Origin: Falciphora oryzae
Taxonomy: Eukaryota; Ascomycota; Sordariomycetes; Magnaporthales; Magnaporthaceae
Direction: 5' to 3'
Assembly: GCA_000733355.1 (NCBI GenBank)
Contig: JNVV01000004.1
Coordinates: 124,001 to 188,000, forward strand
DNA: 64,000 nucleotides
Numbering within the stretch: the stretch's first letter is position 1; each line of letters starts with the position of its first letter. This document shows positions 1 through 10,416 of the stretch, in pieces. The notes under the pieces are model-generated. The model did no database searches, was not told where the DNA came from, and saw only the letters and a list, made by a program, of their open reading frames with translations. A program made the position numbers and the translations under genes.

Positions 1-17
1 ACCGTGGCCCCCTCCCG

Positions 18-1940
18 TCAGCTCTTCTCGATAATGTTCAGCGTCTGTGCCAACGCCTCGTATGCCGCCCCCATGCTCCTCACCCGGTTCTTGATCTGCT
101 CCTTCTGGTACTCCTCCTGCCCGACCTTCTCCAGGTCCACGCCGAAGCTCTTGAGGAACGACTCCTTGGCGTCCGGGCTGCACTTGAACCTCGACGCGTA
201 GCCCGTGGAGGCGGCGAAGCAGAGGGCGGTGACCCGCATGAGGTCGCCGAACTCCTGCCTGAAGACCTCGCAGTCGTCGTCCACTATAAACAAGGGCACA
301 CCACGGTGTTAGCAAGCTGTCAGGCAGGGAGGAGGTTGTTCGCCCGACTCACATTTTCGGCACGTCTTCATGCCAATAAAATGCCCGTAGGCCTTCTTGC
401 CCGGCACCGCCGTGACGGCCGCCGCGGCGACGGCGCCCCCGGCCAACGCCACGCCCCATGCCGCCTTGCTGCGGGCAAAGGACATGATGGAGCGGTAGGC
501 CAGCATGCCCGTGCCGCAGGCGAGCCCGATGGCGGTGGTGGTGTTGCCGATGGCGCCGAGCTGGTGGTCCTTGATGGCCTCGTGGTGCGTCTCCTCGGAC
601 GTGATGGTGCGCAGCAGCTGGCAGTAGATGCGGGCTAGGTCGCTCATCTCGGATACGGCCTTCCAGAGGAAGTGTGTCTCGAGGCCCGATTCTAGGAGGC
701 CCTCTGGGCATTCGCGTCAGCAAAGGTGCGCAACGATGTTCCATGGACGCGGAGAACGACGTACCTGGATTGTTCCAGCGGGCTTTGACTTGCCCGAATT
801 TCTTTCTGAACTCTTTGCAGTGTCTTGGGAAGGCTGCTGAGGCTACAGCCGTCGAGGCGCTGCGCCATTCGCACTCGTCGATAGATTGACGATCCGAGAT
901 CTGGTTCCATGTAATTAGCCAGCTGCGATGATGAAGTAAGGAGAGCTTTCTGATGCGCCGCGGGGAGACTCACAAGATTGGCAAAGGCTTGGTTTACGTC
1001 GTCCCAGTTACCGCCATGCACGTCCTCCACTTCACTCTCACAAGGCTCCGTGACAAATGTCGAGGAGGGGCTCTGAGTGTGCTTGGTCAAGCAGGAGCAT
1101 GAGCAGGGGGAGTACACTTGACGTGCACGCTGGGGTTTTTCAGGGGGTGGTGCGGCGGCAAACATGTTCCCGATTTTGAGCGCATTCGGGGTGAGGTTCG
1201 ATGCCATGCCCACGAGGGAGGAAAAGGCACTCGAGACGGCTGGCTTCAAGGCCGACGCTGCGAGAAGGCTGTATAGATGAGATGTTAGTCTGGTGATAAA
1301 TGGGCGCAGTCTACGGTGAGAGGGTTGAACTCACACCCCATCCGCTAGTTCTGCCGTCGAGTATGCCTCGGCTTTTTCGAGCTTCAGCCGGCCCATCTGC
1401 TGATTAACTTTGTTGGCCACGGCCATGCGAGTGTATTTATCGATGCGGACACCTTCAATGGTCTCGGCATGCATGTTGAAGAATTCGGGGCTCAGTCCAA
1501 GGTTTCCGAGAAAACGCTCCGCGGCTATGGGGAATACGACCTCCCAGAGCCAGTTGATGCGCTCAAAGAAGGCTCCTTCGGTTTCTTTCAGGCAGTTACG
1601 AGCATAAACACGGATCTTGACGTGGAGATACTCAGTTAGTTCCTTGCCGTGGTGGTTGTGCTCGGAGAAAATCAGGAGTGAATGAGACAAAATGATATCT
1701 TACCGAAACAGGGGCAACGAACGAGAGATCTCTGGGCTGAGCCCTACGTCCCTCAAAGACGAGGCCCATCAGCATCGGGTCTGGGTACGCCCAGATGGTG
1801 CGGGCCAGCCTCTGGTTGTAGGGCTCCGTATCAGAGAGCTCGCGGTCGCAGTACCACGCCTGGAAGACGAAGCTCGGGAGGCGGTCATTGACCAGCCTCC
1901 GCGAGTACTGCGCCGAGATGGGGGCTTGCTGAAAGGACAT
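18..1940 (-). CDS. Hypothetical multi-exon protein, possibly membrane-associated
   Basis: I do not recognise this protein. The ATG at 1940 opens an exon of 79 codons ending at 1704 before GTAAGA. Later coding blocks lie near 1640-1334, 1260-970, 920-350 (one further junction near 660-690) and 285-18, where a TGA ends the frame. Donors GTGAGT near 1333, 971 and 350 are clear, and acceptors CTATACAG (about 1270) and TTTATAG (about 286) are clear. The first acceptor and the junction near 680 are ambiguous, so exact exon ends are not fixed. The candidate intron 971-921 is 51 nt with no in-frame stop, so retention would go unnoticed. The C-terminal third has two hydrophobic stretches (AIGNTTTAIGLACGTGMLAY, and an Ala/Val-rich segment) around a short polar turn, which could be a helical hairpin, followed by a charged tail. 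No signal peptide is seen. The reading is coherent across five blocks, so it is probably a real, unstudied gene. Confidence 0.6.
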
Positions 1941-4643
1941 TTTTTTTTCTCTCCACTAAAGCTGTCGCTTCGGAGGAGCCTTAATGATTTATGTAATTAA
2001 GGAATTAGTTCAAGTGCTTGATGTGGGAGCTCATCAGGAATGTGAGAATTTCTGATGTCGTCGATGAAATGAATTATGGCTCCATGGCATGGAGTTGTGA
2101 GGACATTACGACGTAGCGATGTTCGACGGGCGGTATTAATAAACCCTGCGATCGACGGAGACATCGGGAGATCGCGCGCAAAGTTTTGATCAGGTTTGTT
2201 GCCCAACGGCCGTGGCACCAACCGCGAAGCTCACGAGGGTCCCCGCGCTGGTAAAAGTGAGGCCACGAATCACTGGCCATCTGCGGGGGCGGCCACAGGC
2301 GAAGCTGTGAGCAGGGAGCTCCAAGGGGTAACACGTCAATGGAAAACACATCGGCTAGTTTAGTGATTATGGGAAATGACCAGCTCGACTGGCTGAAAGA
2401 CGTCTCGTTTCGACATTGGCATCGTTATTAGCTCCCCTGCGCTGGAGCTGCTCGTCAGTCTTTCGCCTTTTTTTTTTTTTTTTTCGGTTTGTTGTTGTTA
2501 TAATTCGGCACCGGAGCTCACGCACGATCAACAACACCCCACATCGATCGTCAATCTTACTAGCTTGTCCACCCTTGCCCGGCTCTCATTGGAAGGGTTC
2601 AGCTGCCTAGCTGTCATTATGCTTAGTGACGAGGCCCGGCAAGCCACGGCCGGGGCATTCGGCGTCGGCCCACCCATCCGGAGCTTGGCTCCCCCGTCTC
2701 GTGAGCGGACGACATCAGCTCGAGAGGCCGTAGATACCCAAAAGCCAGCGGCCGTTCGTTTTCGAACACGCGACAAAGCATGATGCCATCCAACATTCCT
2801 ATTCAGCATGTGCCAGGCTCGTTGTCACTTGGATAGCAGGACGTTGAGTCGAGGGGGAAAGCTGGGGCTGACAGAGCCCGGTCGTGCCTTGGAATTTCAA
2901 CGGCGTAGAGTTGGAGGATTCGCTCTTGGCCTCCCTCGGCACATTCCATGCCCGTTCCTCGAGAATGACTGAGGCTTGGCGAGACGGCCAAGGAGGTGTT
3001 CTGCCCAAGCTTGTCCTGTCCTGGTATACGTGACGGTGTCAGTCGTGTCCCAAGGAAATACATGGAATCATCCAGATATCAACGCGATGACGCAGACGGC
3101 CAGCTGGCACGGTATCTGTCACGAAAGAGCTGTGAGTAAAAGATGTCGTGATAGTAGATTGAAATCTTCCTATATAGCACCTCTCGCCTCTGGGCATGAG
3201 AAGGGTGAGGCTTTCTACACAATAAGCCGACTTCCAAAGCATCTGCCGCCGTGGTTTGTTACCTTGTCGGCACGCTTTTTTTTTTTTTTTTTTTTTTTTT
3301 TTTGGCATGTGGTTCAAACTTCTGTATAATTTTGGAGTCACGTTTGTTCATAAATACTGGCCCATGTTCCCAGCGCCATGCACAAGCCCACCGGTTTGGG
3401 TCGCGGAGGTGGGAAGCAGGGGTTTGGCTTCACTCGCGACCCGGGCCGCATCCCGACGAGCCTAACTGCCGGGCAGCACAGCAGCCATTTCGGTTGGACA
3501 CACGAATCATGGACAGCGGAAACCTTGAGCCCGGGTGAACGTCGCCCCCTTTTCTGGTTCTATGGAATTCAGGGGTAATAATTGACCATGGGAAGGTCAG
3601 GGTGGTGGTCTGTGCATGGAATCAGCCGACAAACGTTCCAATTCAATTCCGTTTTCTTTCGCGTCAACCCCGTTCGGCCAGGGACCGAGCCGCGTAGATG
3701 CGCGGGCCAGAGCGATGGAGGCGGACGAAGAAGAAAAGAAATGGAGGCTGTCGAACGTCGCACGCTTGGGCGAGAGGACGAGCGCGGGAATCCCGGGCCT
3801 CTTGCGACGCGCTTCTGGAGCGTTTTTGCTTTCTGGATTCGTATTGCTGAAGCACTCCTTTGCTTCTTTTGCAAATTCTACCGGTTTTCCTCCCCCACCA
3901 CGCCCAAGATGGCGCAGAGACTGGGATGATCGCATCAAATTTTGACCAGGAGCAAGCCATTCGGAGTGGACCTCGCAGGCGCTGTCTTGGGCTCGTGCGC
4001 TGTCATAGCAACCATCCCTCCAGGGGACGCAACCCCACCGTGGGCGGCTCTCCGCTCCCATTGGACACGCGCGCTGCTTGTTTGCAGCGCGGGTGGGGCG
4101 GCCGACTCGTGGGGCGGGGGCCCTGGCGCTGAGCTGTCGACTCTCAGAAAACGGCAGCAGCAGCACGCGCCTCACCAACGAGAAGCTCGAACAACCGGCC
4201 CAGCACCAAAAAGCAGAGCGCAGGGGTCCGAGCGCCGCTGCTGCGTTGTGACGAGCCCCCCCAGCCGACCAGAAGAACTTCCCGCCCGCGCCGGCGATCA
4301 AGGTTGCATGCAACCGCCAGATCGCTTTCCATCCCAGCTTTCCATTGCGAGTCTCTTTCTCGGCTGCAAACATTGGACGGCCATTTTTGCCCCCTCCTCA
4401 ATCTGCGGCTGCTGCTGTCCGGCCTCCTGCTACGCACAATCATTCCTCTGCCGCATTTCCTAGTCCGTCAGCCTACCCAAACAACCGATCCTAGGCCTCG
4501 ACCTCGCCCACCAACCGAGTCCAACCACATCGCCCGTCCATTCCTTCGTCCAGCCGGGCCGCCCACCCCCCTGCTCCACTGCCCGTCGACACGTCGCAGA
4601 GCCCAGCCGCCGCACAAGAGACCGCATCATTCCCGCGTGCCGG
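1941..4643. other. Intergenic region and long pyrimidine-rich leader
   Basis: No supportable gene is seen. The stretch separates the divergent unknown gene and the apsB/mto1-type gene. It holds homopolymer T runs at 2468-2484 (17 nt) and 3276-3303 (28 nt). From about 4300 onward it is C/T-rich, as expected for a fungal promoter and 5' leader. Open frames here have no recognisable domain or splicing logic. Confidence 0.6.
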
Positions 4644-4679
4644 ATGCATATTGACGCCGCGCCCAACCGATCCGCCTGA
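4644..4679 (+). promoter_or_regulatory. Short upstream ORF immediately before the apsB/mto1-type start codon
   Basis: An ATG at 4644 opens an 11-codon frame (MHIDAAPNRSA) ending in TGA at 4677-4679. The main start codon follows at 4684, only 4 nt after that stop. If the transcript begins upstream of 4644, ribosomes would meet this ORF first and would need reinitiation or leaky scanning to reach the main ORF. The positions are read directly; the regulatory role is inference. Confidence 0.4.
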
Positions 4680-4683
4680 CGTG

Positions 4684-7600
4684 ATGGACGGCTACGAGCC
4701 ACGCGCTCAACCAGTCCCGGCCTGGCCGTCGCAAGAACCGCTGGCCAACAGCAGTCTGAGCCCGCACGACGCCACACCCACCGGCTTCTCCGCCTCTGCC
4801 GCCTCCAGCTCTTTCACCCCCACAGGCCCGCCCCCAGACGCCCGTCACCTGACGAGACCCGGGAACATCCCGCCTGTCGGTGCTGCTGCGGCTGCAGCTG
4901 CTGCAGACACCCCTCTCCCCGACTCCACAACCCCCAGTGTCATGGACGACGGCCTGAGCCTCTTTGACGACAAGCACGCCGACTCCCTCGCCGAGCGCGC
5001 CGTGCGGGAGCACCTCCAGGACCTCGAGTCCAGCTTCGTCCCGCCCATATCCCCGCTGCCCGCCATCACCGCCAACGGCGTCGACGACACGTACCTGTTC
5101 GACTCGCCAATCAAGAAGTCGACGAGCCCCGCCGAGAACCGCAGCCGGAACCAAAGCCCGACGCCCACGAAGCCCACACCGGCAGCGCCTGGCCCGGCAT
5201 CAGAAACACCCACGCCTCTGTCGGCCGCCGACGCCAACCCGGCCACGGCGGCTCCTCTGTCGCCATCACCGTCGCCCGCTGGCATGTCTCGAAACGCGAA
5301 GCAGGCGGCCGAACAGGACGACAGCCTGCACGATATCAGACCGCGCCACGATGCCGGCGACACGAGCGCCACGACCGCATCGCTCGAGGCCTTCTCCTCC
5401 TCGCCCACGGCCGCCGCTGCCGCTCGCACAATCTCGAGGGCACTCTCGAGGGCTAGTGTAGGGAGGACTGATGGCGGCGACGCGGACGCATCCAAAAACA
5501 TGGACAACTCATTCTCAACTGACGAACCTAGCGGCATGACAGAGAGCAGCCAAAACCAAGCATCAGAAGGTGCCCATGACGTCCTGTCTCTCGGGTCTGA
5601 CGTGTTTCCCAAGTCTGCCCGCACCTCACTCGACCCTCGGCGGTCGTATATCGATGCGGGAAGCACCCCTGGCCATGCCCTGCGCGTCGACAAGAGGCCC
5701 AAGTACCTGCGCAGCCGACAGGCGAGCCAGCGGTCTTCGGTTTCGTCTTTCGATACTAACGGCAGCTCTCACGACGATCGTGATAGCGACGTGACCGTGG
5801 GCGCAGGTACCGACTACGCCCTGCAGTCTGGAGGCGCGCTCCCGGCCTTGGGAGTGTCGCGTGGCCTCAACAGCACCATGTTGAGGTCCATCAGCCTGGG
5901 AAGTATAGCTTCGGGCATTGACGACCACGATTCATCAGGAAGGGCGCTCGAGACTCTCGACGAGGATACCGCCGACATGAACAGATTCGGCGAGGACCTG
6001 CTCCGGACGCCCAAGGCTAACCGCAAGCTGGCGCCACCGACTGACACCGTTATCAACAACCGCGTTATGAACGTCCAGGTCCCCGAGTCGCTAGCCCGCG
6101 AGTATAAGAGAGGCGGGTTTCTGACGACGTCTAGGAAGCCCTCTGGCATGTCCTCTGTCAGCACACCGAGTCGGGCTAAGACCCTGACCCTCAAGGAGCA
6201 GAGCAGCACCATCGAGAGGCTCTCCAAGGAGAACTTTGACCTGAAGCTCAAGATCACCTTCCTCAGCGACCGACTCAACAAGCTTTCCGAGGAGGGTGTT
6301 AAGGAGATGATCTCGGAGAACGTCGAGCTCAAAACGGGCCTCGCCGTCCTGCAACGCGACAACAAGCTCCTGCGCAGGCGCGTCAAAGAGCTCGAGAAAC
6401 AGCTCAAAGACGAGGACGAGCGGCCGAGCACCGCCCGCAGCAGCACTTCGGCTAACGGCCAGTCCGAGGCTGCCGACCAGGAGGCCCAGGAGCGCGAGGA
6501 GGAGCTGATATACCTGCGGGAGCGCATCGAGGAGTACGAGGCCGAGGTGGAGAGGCTGAGGAACGAGAACATGACCAAAGAGACCGACAAGCGCCGCATG
6601 GCCGAACACGTCAGGTCCCTGCAGTCTGTGGGCGAGAAGCACCTCGGGGAGTCCATGGGCCGCCAGGAGGAAGCCGACGTCTGGAAGGATCTCTTGGAGC
6701 AGGAGACGGCGCACCGCGAGCAGGTCGACGAGGAAAACCGGAAACTACGAGACGAAATCTTCCGCCTCAAGCAAGAAGTTGCGAGTAACGCTCCTGGTAG
6801 CGTCGTCGGGGGCAGCGGCTCTGGGAGATTGCATCATACCACCAACATCTACAACATCACCAAGCACCCTAGGCCCGCGTCGCCCAGCCGGCCCGTGTCT
6901 GCTTTCTCGGGCGAGATGGAAGGCTCCAACGGCCTTGTCAGCGTCGCCAGCACTCTGGTGGAGGAGTTGCGACGCGAAGGAGAGCAGCTCCGCCACGAGA
7001 ACGCCGAGCTCCGGAGGGAAGTCGGTGCCCAGACGTCGATGCTGACGTCGAGGAATCGCGAAAAGGAGCGGCTGTACCAGGAGATCGAGGACCTGAAGCT
7101 GGCGTCGCGGCGTGGCGGCCCTGCTCCGTCGACCATCGACAGCCTGCTGGACCGGTCCGCCTCTCGGGCTGGGGCCAGAGAGAGGCCTGGGTCGCGACAT
7201 AGCGGCGGCACGAGGGCACTGACCAGCATCGAGGATGTTGAGCGAGAAGAGATGGACGCCAAGATGGCCGAGCTGCGCGACAAGATCAACGAGCTCAAGC
7301 TCCGGAACCAGGACCTGCAGAACGAGCTCAACAGTTGCACCGAGGACTTCGAGACGGCCGTTGAGGGCAAGAAGCAGGCCGAGGAGATCGCGCTGCAGCT
7401 CCAGGAGGATCTCGAGAACGCGCTCAACGACCTCATGAGCTTACAGAACGAACGCGACGAGGCGCTCCAGGAGAACGACCAGCTGCAGGTCGAGTTCGAG
7501 AACCTGAGGAAGGAGGCGCAGGACGAACTCGACAACCTGGACCAGGAGCTCGAGGCCAAGACGGACGAGGCGCAGAAGCTGCAGCTCGATCTCACCGAGC

Positions 7601-9541
7601 GGACCGAAAACTTCAACGCGCTGCAAGACGAGATGCGCAAACTGAGCGAGTCGCTGGTCGGGCTGGAGGACGAGCAGGAGAACAAGATGAAGCGGATACA
7701 GTCGCTGGAGCAGCAGCTGGCGGACGCCAACAAGGAGCTTGAGGAGCTTGAGGCCAAGCTGCTCGAATCCAACGACAAGGCGCAGCGGCTGAGTGTGCAG
7801 CAGGAGTCGGGCCAGGACGAGATTGCGTTTCTGCGCGAGGAGCAGGAGGGCGACAAGATCCGCATCGGCGACCTCGAAGCGTCGCTGGCTGGCGTTGAGC
7901 AGAGCTTGCGCGAGGAGAAGGAGAGGGTGCGCGAACTGGACCAGCGCCTGACGGTGGAGAGGCGGCAGCGTGAGATTGTGGCCAACCGCGAGAAGGAGGA
8001 GGTGCAGCAGTTCGTCAACGAGCTCAACGTGCAGGCTTCGGCGGCCAAGGATGAGGCCAGGCGGCTGCGCAAGAGCCTCAACTCGCGCGAGAGGGAGGCC
8101 ACCGAGTGGAAGGAGCGGCTTATGGAGCTCGAAAACAACCTGCGCGAGGCTCTGGGTGACCTAAACGGAACCAGGTCGAGCCTGCTCAAGGTAAGTTTTT
8201 ACGTGTGGCTGCCCTTGTTTCCCGACTCCCAGTGTGGCTAACAACTTTTTTTTTCTCCGCCTTTCAAAGTCTATCGCCAAGCTCCAACGGCAGCTCGAGG
8301 ATACGATCCGGGAACTGGACACGGCTAAGGCCTCGGTCATGGAGAAGGATCGCATCATCAAGCAGCGCGACGCCCTGCTCGAGTCGCAAGGCCTCGAGGC
8401 GCGCAAGCTGGCCGACATGCTGGAGAAGGAGAGGCAGGCGCACCGGGTGTCGCAGCACCAGTTCGAGACGTTCCAGAAGACGCACCAGCACGTCTCGCGA
8501 ACCAACAGCAGCCAGGAGGCGCGTATCGCGGAGCTGGAGTCGGCCAAGACGCAGGACAAGCGTCGCATCTCGCAGCTAGAGACGACGTTCAAGGAGCAGC
8601 TCAACGAGCGCAACAACCTCCTGCTCCAGCTCTGGACGCGGCTGTCGTCGCTCTGCGGCAGCGACTGGGCGCACGACAACAGCCTCATAAACGGCAGGGC
8701 GCTGCCATCGCTCGAGGCCGTGGCCACGATGCTCCCGGGCTTCAGCAAGAACCTGCTGGCGGCCGTCAAGACCATCGAGACGGTGGTTGGCGGGTTCCAG
8801 GGCCGGGTGCGCGACGTGGAGCGGGATCTGTGGCGCGAGTATAACAGCCTCGAGTCGACGCTCGAGGCACGCACCAAGAAGCTCGATAAGCTCGAGTCCA
8901 TTGTGCGCAGTGGCGTCGCGGCCGGTACGCTGGGCAAGTCGAACTCGGAGCGCGAGCTGCAGGCGCGCATGGTCCGTCTCGAGGATGCCTACCGTCAACT
9001 CAAGGTGGAGAACACGACGCTGCGGACGGCCAACGAGGTGCGGGCGCGCGCGGCGGCGTCGTCCTCGGCCGAGGACCAGCACATCCTCGCGCACAGCCCT
9101 TCGCCCTCTATCCCGACGGGGCCCCGCGGCGGGTCTAGGGACCGGGCGGCGCTCCAGCGCAACAACACGGGCAGCAGGACGCGCAGCAGCCACGGGGCCA
9201 ACAACGACAGGGGCAACGGGGGCGGCGGGTGGACGGGGGCCATGCACCTGGCGTCGCCGCGGCCGATGACGGCGGGCGAGCTGGCGCTGGCGGACGACGG
9301 CGGCAGCGGCTCGGGCAACAACTCGGGGGCCGAGAACGGCAGCGGCGGGTCGGCGTCGGCGGACTCCAAGTGGATACTGCGGCTTAGGGAGCTGGAGAAC
9401 AAACTAAAGACGGAGCGCGAGGGGCGGGTGCAGGACCGCAGCGCGGCGCGGGAGCGGATCCACGAACTCGAGGCGCAGAACCGCACGCAGGCGCGGGAGA
9501 GCGAGCGCAGGCTGGCGCAGGAGTCGAGAGGGCGGCAGTGA
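4684..9541 (+). CDS. ApsB/Mto1-type microtubule-organising coiled-coil protein
   Basis: Two exons, 4684-8190 and 8270-9541, joined in phase 0 across a 79-nt intron (GTAAGT..AAAG), encode about 1592 residues. The family recruits gamma-tubulin complexes to spindle pole bodies and septal or cytoplasmic organising centres. The first ~480 residues are low-complexity (Ser/Pro/Ala/Thr). At about 500-575 comes a centrosomin-N-motif-like segment (LKEQSSTIERLSKENFDLKL..) of the kind that binds gamma-tubulin complexes. Long heptad coiled coils continue to about 1300. The last ~56 residues (from WILRLRELENKLKTEREGR) match the Mto2-binding C-terminus of Mto1. Having both ends argues for ApsB/Mto1 rather than a generic myosin-like coiled coil. 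ATG 4684 is the first in-frame ATG; upstream in-frame sequence lacks one. An 11-codon ORF ends 4 nt before it. Domain calls are from memory of the families. Confidence 0.85.
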
Positions 9542-10416
9542 GGAGGTGCCCCCTTTTGGGCTCGTTGAAGCCGGCTTTTTGTTCTTGCTTGTTTTGTTAC
9601 GGGGGGCATCCAGCAGTGGCTGGTGTTTGCATATGCATATATGGATGGATCACTGCAGCCTTGTCTTCTTTTTTTTTTTTTTTTTCGTTACTGCTCATTG
9701 CCTAAACGTTCCCTTAATGTCTTTTTTTTTTTTCTTCCCGTTTTTTCTTTCCTTGGTCACGACACCTGTACTCGTATTGTGCTCCTTCAACCCTACATAA
9801 AAGCTTGTACTCGTATTCCTGAATTTGCTAGGGGCGGCGATTGTTCTGGCTCGGGCACACCTCGCCGTAGCAGCCTTTTCTTTTCTCCTCATTTCTGTCT
9901 TAGTCCTGCCTGGCCGGTCTGTCTCCTTGTGTTTTTTCTTTTCCTGTCTCCTGGTCGTGGCAACCCTGCTTCTCGTTCTTCTCCCCAACCTCTGAAGGAA
10001 ACCTGGTGGAGGAACGTACATCGACGCTCCGAAGATTGAGGCGACGTCGACGATGGCAATCACATGCCTACCTTACTCAGTACTTTCTGCATCGCATTTC
10101 CTGCGTCTAGTCTAGCAGCCCGCTGAGCCAGAACCTCTGGCTATTGACCTCTGCAACCACGACCTTATGGCATTTCTGGCTAGCTAGTTTTGTGTATATA
10201 CATTAGGCAATAAGCACCACGGCTCCACTTTGGCTACGTACCTGCGGTAGAGAATGGATCGCTGTCGCTGCTCGAGATGTTGTGTCTGGGAGAAGAGTGC
10301 CGGTGGCTGAGTGAGGGTTAGGGGTTGGGCTTGACGAGTGTGTCATTGCAGAATTAATTGACGGCGGGACTGAGACGCATATACGAAAGGAACAACAAAC
10401 ACCTTTTTCCCTCCTC
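9542..10416. other. Convergent 3' region
   Basis: This lies between two convergently transcribed genes and holds their 3' UTRs. T runs occur at 9669-9685 and 9722-9733, and the stretch is C/T-rich to about 9970. No gene is seen. Confidence 0.6.

Noticed and set aside
3582..4463. Long frames on both strands before the apsB/mto1-type gene
   Set aside because: There is no recognisable domain or splicing logic, and the position fits promoter and leader sequence.
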